Source: Psychrobacter cibarius
Lineage (GTDB): Bacteria; Pseudomonadota; Gammaproteobacteria; Pseudomonadales; Moraxellaceae
DNA length: 64,000 nucleotides
Assembly (NCBI RefSeq): GCF_016107535.1
Contig: NZ_JABASQ010000009.1
Span: 29,025-93,024 of the forward strand
Reading direction: 5' to 3'
In this document: in pieces, positions 8,624 to 17,710 of the stretch
How positions within the stretch are numbered: position 1 is the first letter of the stretch
How the letters are laid out: the number at the start of each line of letters is the position of its first letter
Translations under genes and position numbers: made by a program
Notes under the pieces: generated by a model
What the model was told of the DNA's origin: nothing
The model's database searches: none
Seen by the model: the letters and a program-made list of their open reading frames with translations, nothing else

Positions 8624-9328
8624 TTAAATTGGTTCAATAAAGCTAGAAAATCGATAGCCTGTCCCGCGTACTGTCTGTATCAACGTATCACATTGATGCG
8701 GTCGTAGTAATGTCCGCAAACGTTTGATATGCACATCAATGGTTCTATCTTCGATATATACATTACCGCCCCATACTTGGTCTAGCAGCTGCGTCCGCGT
8801 ATAGGCACGCTCTGGATGACTCATAAAAAATGCCAGTAATCGATATTCCGTAGGACCAACATCAACCACTTTACCAGCCGCTGTCACCCGCTGACTTTTG
8901 GGATCAAGGCTCAGATTGCCGATTTCGATAGGTTTATCACTACTGAGCGCGTTACTACGACGCAATACTGCTTTGATTCTGGATATTAACTCACGTGTCG
9001 AAAAAGGCTTGGTCATATAATCATCAGCCCCAGCGTCAAGGCCATGCACCTTGCTGTCCTCTTCACTTTTAGCCGTCAACATAATGACTGGTATCTCAGC
9101 GAGTAGCTCATCGTTTTTGAGCAATCGACAAAAATCAATGCCACTTTTATCACCAGGCAGCATCCAATCTAGCAAAATCAGCGCAGGGCGGTGATCGACC
9201 ACTTGTTGGTGCGCCTCAGATACATCTGCTGCCTGCAGACTATCAAATCCCGCCATCTCTAGCGTCATGACGATCATTTCACGAATCGCAGGTTCATCTT
9301 CAACAATCAAAATTTGCTCATTATACAT
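8624..9328 (-). CDS. phoB: Phosphate regulon response regulator PhoB
   Basis: The 234-aa OmpR/PhoB-type regulator has a receiver domain with acidic residues DE at 11-12, phospho-acceptor Asp54 in ILLDWMLPG and Lys near 105 in MLTAKS, then a winged-helix DNA-binding domain ending RGTGYRFS. The PG after WML and the overall match to PhoB, with the adjacent histidine kinase and a Pho box upstream, make the assignment firm. It should bind Pho boxes under phosphate limitation and activate phosphate-acquisition genes. It is the first gene of a phoBR operon, 80 bp before phoR. Confidence 0.93.
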   Translation of the reverse strand: MYNEQILIVEDEPAIREMIVMTLEMAGFDSLQAADVSEAHQQVVDHRPALILLDWMLPGDKSGIDFCRLLKNDELLAEIPVIMLTAKSEEDSKVHGLDAGADDYMTKPFSTRELISRIKAVLRRSNALSSDKPIEIGNLSLDPKSQRVTAAGKVVDVGPTEYRLLAFFMSHPERAYTRTQLLDQVWGGNVYIEDRTIDVHIKRLRTLLRPHQCDTLIQTVRGTGYRFSSFIEPI

Positions 9329-9400
9329 ACGGCATTCTCAGTGTTAGAGGACCACATTTGGCTGACAAAAAAGGCGATAAATGCTCGCCTGCTGCTCCCT

Positions 9401-9434
9401 ATTAAACGGGGTAATTATGACAGTTTAATGACAT
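9401..9434 (-). promoter_or_regulatory. Pho box and -10 element of phoBR
   Basis: Read on the minus strand, ATGTCATTAAACTGTCAT (9434-9417) contains two TGTCA half-repeats 11 bp apart, matching the Pho box consensus closely. Exactly 10 bp further is TTTAAT (9406-9401), a -10 hexamer at the spacing typical of PhoB-activated promoters. This implies positive autoregulation of phoBR, about 73 bp upstream of the start codon. Confidence 0.8.
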
Positions 9435-9484
9435 TCAACTTTTAAGCGCTTCATAGGTCTCGTGACAGCTAATGCTTGGTTTAC

Positions 9485-9940
9485 TCAATTCACTTCTAAC
9501 AAGAAATTCAATGGACCATCATTGATGCTCGACACTTGCATATTGGCACCAAATTGACCAGTTGCCACGTTTGAGTGTTGCGTGTTGGCATAAGCGACCA
9601 ATTGCGCAAACAACGCTTGCGCCGCATCAGGTGCCATCGCACCACCAAAGTCAGGGCGACGACCCTTGTCTGTTTTTGCCATTAGCGTAAACTGTGATAC
9701 CAATAACAGTCCGCCACCAACTTGCTGGACATTTTTATCCAGTTTGCCGTACTTGGCAGGATCATCATCATTGTCAAAAATACGATAGGTGAGGATTTTA
9801 TCCACCATTCGCTGTGCGCTTGTTAGGTCGTCATCAGGCCCCAAACCAATATAAGCCAATATGCCTTGCTCAATCGTACCAACACACTGCGCATCGACGG
9901 TGACACTAGCATGGCATACGCGCTGTATAAGTGCTTTCAT
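9485..9940 (-). CDS. dtd: D-aminoacyl-tRNA deacylase
   Basis: The 151-aa protein is full length for DTD and shows its two hallmark motifs: SQFTLMAKTDKGRRPDF around residues 82-98 and the C-terminal GPLNFLLEV carrying the cross-subunit Gly-Pro that excludes L-amino acids. The enzyme removes D-amino acids (and glycine from tRNA-Ala) wrongly attached to tRNA. The start is MKALIQRVCHASV, standard for the family. It is transcribed leftward, divergent from psd, upstream of phoB but separated by the Pho promoter. Confidence 0.93.
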   Translation of the reverse strand: MKALIQRVCHASVTVDAQCVGTIEQGILAYIGLGPDDDLTSAQRMVDKILTYRIFDNDDDPAKYGKLDKNVQQVGGGLLLVSQFTLMAKTDKGRRPDFGGAMAPDAAQALFAQLVAYANTQHSNVATGQFGANMQVSSINDGPLNFLLEVN

Positions 9941-10052
9941 TTACGGATTCCTTACCAATTATGCCCATACAATAATACGCCTTCCATGATAAAATACGGC
10001 CATTCTCTTGCTTATTAATTATTACATCACACCCTATTTTGGTAGCCTCATT

Positions 10053-10886
10053 ATGAATGTATTCACTACTTTACAACAGCTAGTCCCGCAGCAGCAACTG
10101 AGTAAAGTTGCTGGGCGCCTAGCCGCTAGCCGCCATCCTTATGTTAAACGCACGTTTATCCGTAGCTTTGCTAAAGCCTACAACGTCAGCTTGGACGAGT
10201 ATGAGCGCCAAAGTCTCAACGCCTATGAGAGCTTTAATGATTTTTTTACTCGTGAGCTAAAAGAAGACGCGCGCCCTATCGACATGACTCCTCATGGTAT
10301 CGTCAGTCCTGCCGATGGTATTATCTCGCAGTTGGGTCAAATTGACGACCATAAATTGCTCCAAGCAAAAGGTCGCTATTATGACGTTGGTCAACTGCTT
10401 GCTGACAGTGAAGATGGCCGCTATTTTGCGGATGGCAGTTTTGCGACAGTTTATCTTGCGCCCAGTAACTATCACCGTGTACATATGCCCTTCGCCGGCA
10501 CCTTAACCAAAACCCGTTATGTACCGGGTACGCTATTTTCGGTCAACAATACTACGGCAGCAAATGTGCCAGACTTATTTGCGCGTAATGAACGCTTGGT
10601 TTGTCTGTTTGATACAGCATATGGTAAAGCAGCGGTGGTGATGGTTGGGGCGATGATTGTCGCTGGTATCGAAACAGTGGCGACTGGTAAAATTGCCCGC
10701 ACTGATGATATTCAAGAAGCTGAGCACAATATGAGCTTTGAAAAAGGCGATGAGCTGGGTCGTTTTTATTTAGGCTCAACCGCAATTGTCATTCTACCAA
10801 AAGGCGCAAAAGCAGATTGGCAAGACAGTATGAAAGCCGATAGTGTGGTAAAAATGGGACAGCTACTAGGGACTACTAACGCTTAA
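10053..10886 (+). CDS. psd: Phosphatidylserine decarboxylase proenzyme
   Basis: The proenzyme self-cleaves at LGST (residues 240-243 from this start) to make the pyruvoyl group used to convert phosphatidylserine to phosphatidylethanolamine at the inner membrane. Supporting motifs are SPADGII near 85, the HRVHMP region near 141, and FNDFFTREL near 61. I start at the ATG at 10053 (277 aa), which matches family N-termini (MNVFTTLQQLVPQ); a longer ORF from a TTG at 10008 is less likely. The ribosome-binding site is weak. The gene stands alone, divergent from dtd, and is followed by a terminator. Confidence 0.93.
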   Translation: MNVFTTLQQLVPQQQLSKVAGRLAASRHPYVKRTFIRSFAKAYNVSLDEYERQSLNAYESFNDFFTRELKEDARPIDMTPHGIVSPADGIISQLGQIDDHKLLQAKGRYYDVGQLLADSEDGRYFADGSFATVYLAPSNYHRVHMPFAGTLTKTRYVPGTLFSVNNTTAANVPDLFARNERLVCLFDTAYGKAAVVMVGAMIVAGIETVATGKIARTDDIQEAEHNMSFEKGDELGRFYLGSTAIVILPKGAKADWQDSMKADSVVKMGQLLGTTNA

Positions 10887-10914
10887 TAATTGAGCGATTT
10901 AATGACTTAAAAAA

Positions 10915-10956
10915 GCTCAGTCCAGCATCATAATCTATGTTGAACTGAGCCTTTTA
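10915..10956 (+). terminator. Intrinsic terminator of psd
   Basis: GCTCAGT (10915-10921) pairs with ACTGAGC (10944-10950) with further partial pairing inside, followed by CTTTTA. A moderate terminator. Confidence 0.6.
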
Positions 10957-10987
10957 TTGTGGGTAATTATCTTATCGCAACGTATTA

Positions 10988-11157
10988 GGGCGTGTCATCA
11001 ATTAGCACATGAATACATTTAGTGGTCTTAAAATGGCTAAATTTTGCTAAATATCGTCAGAAATTTTGTCAATATGTTCATATTAACGGTAATTTCCTCC
11101 TTGTTTATCTACAATTTTTCTCATTTTAAGCCTCACAATCTAATTGATGACACACCC
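10988..11157. mobile_element. MITE copy 1 (about 170 bp, TA-flanked)
   Basis: The element runs from GGGCGTGTCATCAATTAG to its inverted copy CTAATTGATGACACACCC, giving 18-bp terminal inverted repeats with one mismatch. TA dinucleotides flank both ends (10986-10987 and 11158-11159). It has no coding capacity. Its core (AAAATGGCTAAATTTTGC and nearby ATCGTCA) is shared with the elements at 36615 and 57833, so the three form one family. This is the most diverged copy. The TA flanks suggest mobilisation by an IS630/Tc1- or IS427-type transposase, none of which is in the window. Confidence 0.85.
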
Positions 11158-11176
11158 TAGTTAATAATGAAAGTAG

Positions 11177-11782
11177 TTAATAACGAAAGTGCTTGAGAAT
11201 GGGATAAGCAAATAAGATGTTTTCTTCTTGCGTACCGCGTCCGATATTGTGAATAATCAGCGGTGTACCATCCGCAGCGACTTTATCGGAGACGATACCT
11301 GTATGCGGCAAATTGCCATTCGGTAGCCGCCACGTCACCACATCGCCTGCTTGAAAACTGGCTTTATCAGTCGTCGATAATGTCTTTGCGTGACGCGCAA
11401 AAAACACTTCAAGATTGGGCACTCGGCGATGATCGATATTCTTATCGGTTGATTTCAGCCCCCAAGTCTTTGGATAAGCCGACCAATTTGACTTCATATC
11501 ATGGTTGACTAATTGCTGTAGATCTATATTTTGCAAGCGATAAGCACGGACGATAACATCGGTACAGACGCCAGTTTCTATCGGTACATCGCCACGCGGA
11601 AAATCCAACTTGCGGTAAGCAGGATCATAGCTGGTGGTAATGCCGATCTGTTTTTTAGCATCGTGCGCCAGTTTGTCACCATTACTAATAGGTGCGGCAG
11701 CCTGCGTTAGTTGCGCCAAAGTTAATAGGCTAACAAAGACGAGCGATTTAGCAAAAACCTTATAAGTGCCAGTGACTCTCAT
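11177..11782 (-). CDS. Secreted DUF1287 protein (YijF-like)
   Basis: The 201-aa protein begins with a signal peptide (hydrophobic stretch about 11-27, probable cleavage after AQLTQA). The rest matches DUF1287: THIS-type segments TTSYDPAYRKLDFPRGDVP, GVCTDVIVRAYR with a conserved Cys, HRRVPNLEVFF, WRLPNGNLPHTGIV and HNIGRG. The Cys in GVCTD and the His in LPHTGIV are spaced as in NlpC/P60-like papain folds, so a periplasmic peptidase or amidase is possible but unproven. The start has AGAGAG upstream. It is a single gene beside the first MITE. Confidence 0.8.
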   Translation of the reverse strand: MRVTGTYKVFAKSLVFVSLLTLAQLTQAAAPISNGDKLAHDAKKQIGITTSYDPAYRKLDFPRGDVPIETGVCTDVIVRAYRLQNIDLQQLVNHDMKSNWSAYPKTWGLKSTDKNIDHRRVPNLEVFFARHAKTLSTTDKASFQAGDVVTWRLPNGNLPHTGIVSDKVAADGTPLIIHNIGRGTQEENILFAYPILKHFRY

Positions 11783-11897
11783 TTAATAATCTCTCTATAT
11801 AATGTACTTAATCGCTCATTGAGCTAACTATAAATGCTTTACTAGTTGAAAAAGATGAATGTTTGCAAACATGTAAACGGCAAAACGATGGCTCTAT

Positions 11898-12527
11898 TTA
11901 AGCATCAATCAACCACCCTTGCCGAGTCGCATAGTCGATATTTTTTGATAGCCAATCATGAATGGGAGGAAAGCTGTCTTTGATAAAAGCAAGTGCCGCA
12001 GTCACTTGCGAGCACGTGACGTTAGCATCAATCCACGTTTTTCCATTGGTATTTAAATTCAATAAAAAAGGCAATAAGCGATCAACCACTCTGAGCAGCT
12101 GACTTTCATTGCTGCTACCCGTCTCCTGCTCTTCCCAAATCTCATTTAAATCCATGATGCCATTGCCACGCTCAGCTTGCAATCGAGCAATGCCCGCACG
12201 TTCTTCAATGTGCGCCTCGCTACGACTGTTTGCGAATAAAAACGTATCGCCTGCGTCAATCTCACCCAAGTCATGTACCAATGCCATCTTGAGTAGTTTT
12301 TCATGATTGACATCTAGCTCAAACTGTTCAGCGATAGACCAGCACGCCATCGCTAAATGCCATGAATGTTCGGCAGAGTTTTCTTTGCGTGTGGTATGCG
12401 TCACATAGCTACGACGATTGATACGTTTAAGCGCATCAAGCTCTAATAAGAAATGAGTGACATGATCTATATTAATGTTTGAGGCAAGCGTTGGATTGGT
12501 TAATAAAAGGGGTTTTATTGATGGCAT
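11898..12527 (-). CDS. HD-domain phosphohydrolase, YfbR-like
   Basis: The 209-aa protein has the metal-binding histidines of the HD superfamily: a first His in AEHSWH (residues 52-57), then HDLGEIDAGD with His85-Asp86. The layout matches the HD_3 family that includes YfbR 5'-deoxynucleotidase, which dephosphorylates dNMPs. Substrate is inferred from family only. It is cytoplasmic with no signal peptide. It is transcribed alone, with AAGAGAAA before the ATG. Confidence 0.8.
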   Translation of the reverse strand: MPSIKPLLLTNPTLASNINIDHVTHFLLELDALKRINRRSYVTHTTRKENSAEHSWHLAMACWSIAEQFELDVNHEKLLKMALVHDLGEIDAGDTFLFANSRSEAHIEERAGIARLQAERGNGIMDLNEIWEEQETGSSNESQLLRVVDRLLPFLLNLNTNGKTWIDANVTCSQVTAALAFIKDSFPPIHDWLSKNIDYATRQGWLIDA

Positions 12528-12653
12528 AAATTTTCTCTTAATTTTTCTACGAAGATATAGTGCTTCATTTTACCTTTACGCATAAGCAATTATTATACAT
12601 TTTATGAGCGCTATAAAAGAGCATGCCAACCTATAGCTAATGAACACCACTAT

Positions 12654-12684
12654 AAAAAATAGCGCTTATGTGAGTAAGCGCTAT
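12654..12684 (-). terminator. Terminator of the isochorismatase-like gene
   Basis: A 10-bp perfect stem, ATAGCGCTTA/TAAGCGCTAT, around a 6-base loop, with a T-run on the minus strand. Confidence 0.8.
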
Positions 12685-12707
12685 CGGTTCTATCTTGAAT
12701 AAAATAA

Positions 12708-13283
12708 CTATTTAATCAAGTTACTGATGGTTTTAAAAGCAGGGTCTTGACTGCTTCGGCACAGCTCAAACAGAATGGTTTCAACCGTGGTAATCACGCC
12801 ACCAGCACGGCGGATACGGCGAATCGCTTGCTTTTTATCATATGGGAAGCGTGAGCCGACCGCATCACCAATGATGACGGGCTGCATGCCATTATCTAGC
12901 AAATCAAGCGCTGTTTGTAGTACACAGACATGTGTCTCTACGCCAAATAGCAAAACAATACTTCGATTTTGCTGCGCTAAATAATGCCACGAATCATCAT
13001 TATCACAAGCGCTAAAAGAGACCTTTTCAAAGCTTTTGGCGTTATCGCCTTCTAACACCTCGCGTATTTCAGGTAGCGTATCGCCGAGCCCTTTTTTATA
13101 CTGTTCATTGAGCATGATCGGGATATTCAGTGCTTGTAGACCTTTAATAAGCGTCACTGTTTTTTTGACGATGTTTTCATGGTCATAAATATGCGGTGTT
13201 AAGCGTTCTTGAACATCGATTATCATCGCTTGGGTATTTTCGCGAGCGATTCGATAGGTACGGTCGGTAATCATAGTAGACAT
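12708..13283 (-). CDS. Isochorismatase-family cysteine hydrolase, YcaC-like
   Basis: The 191-aa protein carries the cysteine-hydrolase triad of the isochorismatase fold: Asp23 in IIDVQERL, Lys87 in FEKVSFSA, and Cys120 in GVETHVCVLQTA. This arrangement and length fit YcaC-type hydrolases, whose natural substrate is not established. It is cytoplasmic. AAGGAG lies seven bases before the ATG, a strong ribosome-binding site. The gene is monocistronic with its own terminator. Confidence 0.85.
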   Translation of the reverse strand: MSTMITDRTYRIARENTQAMIIDVQERLTPHIYDHENIVKKTVTLIKGLQALNIPIMLNEQYKKGLGDTLPEIREVLEGDNAKSFEKVSFSACDNDDSWHYLAQQNRSIVLLFGVETHVCVLQTALDLLDNGMQPVIIGDAVGSRFPYDKKQAIRRIRRAGGVITTVETILFELCRSSQDPAFKTISNLIK

Positions 13284-13485
13284 GGCACACTCCTTGTACG
13301 GCTGACTTTATTGTTAAAGGCTATGTTAATTTTATCATTGATATTGTCTTTATTAGCCTTACTGTTATTTAGTCATAGTTTGCTGAGGGCGTCAATGGAG
13401 ATAGTCTCTAATAATGATTAATAACAATTCATCACGTTTGATTCATATTGCTTGATATAGTTTCTTAATGAAGAATAGCCAATAA

Positions 13486-15207
13486 CTATATATTATGACG
13501 CCTAGCATTACGTAATAAAGACTGTTTTTGAGTCATGACTATGACCACACCGAAAACAATACCAAAACACAAGGTTAAAAGATAATACACCATATAAATG
13601 AGCATGTTTATAAATGCAAAGAACATGCTGGTTAAAGTAATGATTAATATCGCAGTGATAGTACCGCCGAATAGCTCTCGATATTTTTTATTAAAAATCT
13701 TAAAGACCACCAACGGTATCGCGATACCAAACAAGCCAAATGTAGCACCCCAAACACCTGCCATGTCCATATCAAAATATAGCACCCCTAAAACATTAGC
13801 GAAAATACCACATATAAAAAAGGCAATCGTAAAACGTATAGGACCCAATACTTTTTCCAAAATATAACCTGTCGCAAAAAGCATCCCCAGACTCATTACT
13901 AAACGCATAATCCCTGCGTGTACAAAAAGCGATGTCACTACTCGCCAATGCTTACCAGCTTGCAGCGCATCCATCGTCAACCCACCTACACCATTTACCT
14001 GTCTAGATAAAGGATCAATGATATCCATACCCATGAATACGGTCAGTATAAATGTACCTATACAGGTCAGTATTAACACCAACGTTGCAGGTCGTTCTTT
14101 ATTATCTTTAAACCAAACTACTAGGCTCTTTGATACATCACTTACTGGTGCTCGTTTTTTTACGGGCTTTTGTTTTTGTATATGTTTTCGCTTTTGTATA
14201 TGTTTTTGCGTACTTTTCTTTTCTTGACTATCAAACTCTGCTGCAAGAACGAGCAACAAGCACAGCACCATACCAATAAAAAACGAACCAAATCCCCAAA
14301 CCAAACCACGACCTAAACTATCAGTAAGTAATCCTGTTTCAGGCATTAATACCAAGGGTGGCAGATTAGATTGCCTATTAGCCGTAGAAATCGTGTGTAA
14401 GTAAGCATTTCTGCTATTTGATGATTTAAGTTTCTTAAAGTAGCTGATATTAGAGAAGTCTTTGGCTGCGTACTTATGGCGCGAGTCGTTAATAAATGCT
14501 GAATATTGACTGTCTTTAATACTTTGGTCTGCACGATTATCGTATTTCGTGTGGTAGCTAGAACCTAGCCAAATATTCTCAGCGGCTATAAATGGCGTCG
14601 CAATGTAATAATCAATATGCAATGTTGAGTCAAAATTTCGTCCACTAATTACTTGTGTTTCTATATAAGAAACGCTCTCTAATTTGAGTGGCTCAAAATC
14701 ATTTACTCTGAAATACTTTTGCTTTGGATAATGACGAATATCATTCAAGCTATTTACTTCAATGACCTCGTAAGCCGCTTTGGACAAATAGTTTTGGCTG
14801 AGAACGAGCGGTATCACTAATGCTAGAACCATCGTTATAAAAAAGTAGCCTGAACTACTGCGCTTAACCCACTTTAAGGTTAAAAGCTCATACCTCGGCC
14901 ACATCCAAATACTAACGACTAAAACAGCTAACAGAAAAGGAATACCAAAATCCCAATAGCCTTCCTTTAAAGGTAGAATATCTAGATAAATATCTAGCAA
15001 CCAGCGTAAAGCCCCAAAAAGCAGAATAGTCAGGATACTAAGACCTAAATATGGCAAGAATACTTGCTTTAGTTTTAGTTTGATCGATTCTTTAGCGCTT
15101 AGGCTTTGTGTTCGCTTCTGTTTATCCCTTTTGCTTACTCTTTTTTTGTTTCTGCTTCTATTTTTATCTTTATACCTATACTGGCTTTGCTTGCTATTAT
15201 CATCCAT
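13486..15207 (-). CDS. Membrane protein with a C-terminal rhomboid domain lacking catalytic residues
   Basis: The 573-aa protein has a basic Lys/Arg-rich N-terminus (1-40), several membrane helices between 50 and 140, a soluble region (about 145-290), a helix near 303-322, a Lys-rich linker with KHIQK repeats (336-350), and a six-helix rhomboid domain from about 375. The rhomboid scaffold is clear (WRVVTSLFVHAG, GYILEKVLG, GATFGLFG), but the active site is gone: the oxyanion His and Asn are Arg435 and Ser439, the GASG serine is Trp486 in GVWG, and no His follows in the last helix. It is therefore probably a pseudoprotease. The N-terminal half is homologous to the next gene upstream, 17 bp away in the same operon. 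Confidence 0.8.
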   Translation of the reverse strand: MDDNSKQSQYRYKDKNRSRNKKRVSKRDKQKRTQSLSAKESIKLKLKQVFLPYLGLSILTILLFGALRWLLDIYLDILPLKEGYWDFGIPFLLAVLVVSIWMWPRYELLTLKWVKRSSSGYFFITMVLALVIPLVLSQNYLSKAAYEVIEVNSLNDIRHYPKQKYFRVNDFEPLKLESVSYIETQVISGRNFDSTLHIDYYIATPFIAAENIWLGSSYHTKYDNRADQSIKDSQYSAFINDSRHKYAAKDFSNISYFKKLKSSNSRNAYLHTISTANRQSNLPPLVLMPETGLLTDSLGRGLVWGFGSFFIGMVLCLLLVLAAEFDSQEKKSTQKHIQKRKHIQKQKPVKKRAPVSDVSKSLVVWFKDNKERPATLVLILTCIGTFILTVFMGMDIIDPLSRQVNGVGGLTMDALQAGKHWRVVTSLFVHAGIMRLVMSLGMLFATGYILEKVLGPIRFTIAFFICGIFANVLGVLYFDMDMAGVWGATFGLFGIAIPLVVFKIFNKKYRELFGGTITAILIITLTSMFFAFINMLIYMVYYLLTLCFGIVFGVVIVMTQKQSLLRNARRHNI

Positions 15208-15224
15208 GCACTATCACCACTAAT

Positions 15225-16154
15225 CTAGCGTACTTTAAACTGTTGAAATGCTTTTTTATCAATCGTTGCTTTTAAGACTAATAGTAAGCAAATAAACATT
15301 CCAATGATAAAAAACCTAAAGAATTTTGCTAACTCTTTATATGCTTTTTCGTTAAGTGTGCCCAACTGAGATACAAGTATTATTGGGTCATTAATATGTT
15401 GCTGACCTGACAATCTAATCGCTTCTAAATAACCATGCTTAGTATCTGAGTTTTGCAATTTTTCAAAATAATCAGCAGCAGATATCTCTTCATTTGCATA
15501 TTGTTGTCTAGAAATCTTTTTAAAATTTTCTATTTGTTGAACTTTCTCTTTTTCTTCAAGATCATTATCAATAACCTTAGTAAAAGCCTGTCCCCACCAG
15601 ATATCTTTATCTCTATAAAAAGGAGTAGCAAAATATAAGTATATTTTTAACTCTTGTCTAGATTTCCCCATCTCCCTAGTATTGAAGTAAGAAACAACCC
15701 CTTGTTTCTCAATACTTTTATTATCAAATTGGAAGTATTTTTGTTTTGGATATAATTTAATGTCACTTATATTACTTATATCAATAATGTCATATGCTGC
15801 TTCATATAAGTAAGCTTGACTGATTGATATAGGCGGAAATAAAGCAAGTATCATCACCAAGTAAAATACATTAGCGCTATTATCGTCAAATAATTCAAAT
15901 CTTAGCAGTCGAATCCTTGTTCGCATTATGACAAGCACTAAAATAACACTGATAATTATTGGGATAATTAAGTTCCAGACCGTATCTTTTAGAGGCCATA
16001 TCCCTAGACAGATGTCCAACATCCATCTTATGATGTTGTAGAATAAAATGGCGCCAATACTAAAACCTAAAAAAGGAAGAAAGATATAGCGCATTTTTAA
16101 CTTAAACACCTCTAAATCTAAGCGCCTCTTATCTGACGATTTATGATGTGCCAT
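15225..16154 (-). CDS. Membrane protein paralogous to the N-terminal half of the rhomboid-fusion protein
   Basis: The 309-aa protein aligns along its length with residues about 40-330 of its neighbour: FLPFLGFSIGAILFYNIIRW against FLPYLGLSILTILLFGALRW, and both share YPKQKYF and an (A/I)ATPF segment. It has helices near residues 27-47, 63-80 and 95-115, a central soluble part likely outside the cytoplasm, and a final helix around 283-300. It ends where the neighbour continues into the rhomboid domain. Function unknown; no enzymatic motif was seen. AAAGGTAG precedes the ATG. The gene pair looks like a tandem duplication with gain or loss of the rhomboid part. Confidence 0.7.
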   Translation of the reverse strand: MAHHKSSDKRRLDLEVFKLKMRYIFLPFLGFSIGAILFYNIIRWMLDICLGIWPLKDTVWNLIIPIIISVILVLVIMRTRIRLLRFELFDDNSANVFYLVMILALFPPISISQAYLYEAAYDIIDISNISDIKLYPKQKYFQFDNKSIEKQGVVSYFNTREMGKSRQELKIYLYFATPFYRDKDIWWGQAFTKVIDNDLEEKEKVQQIENFKKISRQQYANEEISAADYFEKLQNSDTKHGYLEAIRLSGQQHINDPIILVSQLGTLNEKAYKELAKFFRFFIIGMFICLLLVLKATIDKKAFQQFKVR

Positions 16155-16189
16155 TTATACTCTACCTTTCATTACTATGACTTAAACCA

Positions 16190-16222
16190 AAAAAAGCGCC
16201 TCCAACATTAAGTTAGAGGCGC
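16190..16222 (-). terminator. Terminator of fadBA
   Basis: GCGCCTCCAAC (16196-16206) pairs with GTTAGAGGCGC (16212-16222) with one mismatch around a 5-base loop. The T-run is on the minus strand, just after fadA. Confidence 0.8.
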
Positions 16223-16277
16223 TCATCTTACAAGATATTAAAGCATATTAATCAACAAATATTAGCTTAGCTGAAAC

Positions 16278-17471
<1,194 letters not shown>

Positions 17472-17710
17472 TTATTGTCAGTGTAGTCAGTCCGCTTTAG
17501 TGCTATTACCTCGTCAATCTCGCTTGAAGTACAATACGTACCTCTGCGCTCGATTTCCTTGTACTAGCATTAAGTGAATGCCAACTATAATCGTACGTGT
17601 GCTATTAAAGATTTGTTATTAAAAAATAGTGCCATTAAATATAAATAGATTAATAGCTCTCACCCTCAAACAGTACACGTACGGCACTTCATCCTAGTAA
17701 TGACTACCCA

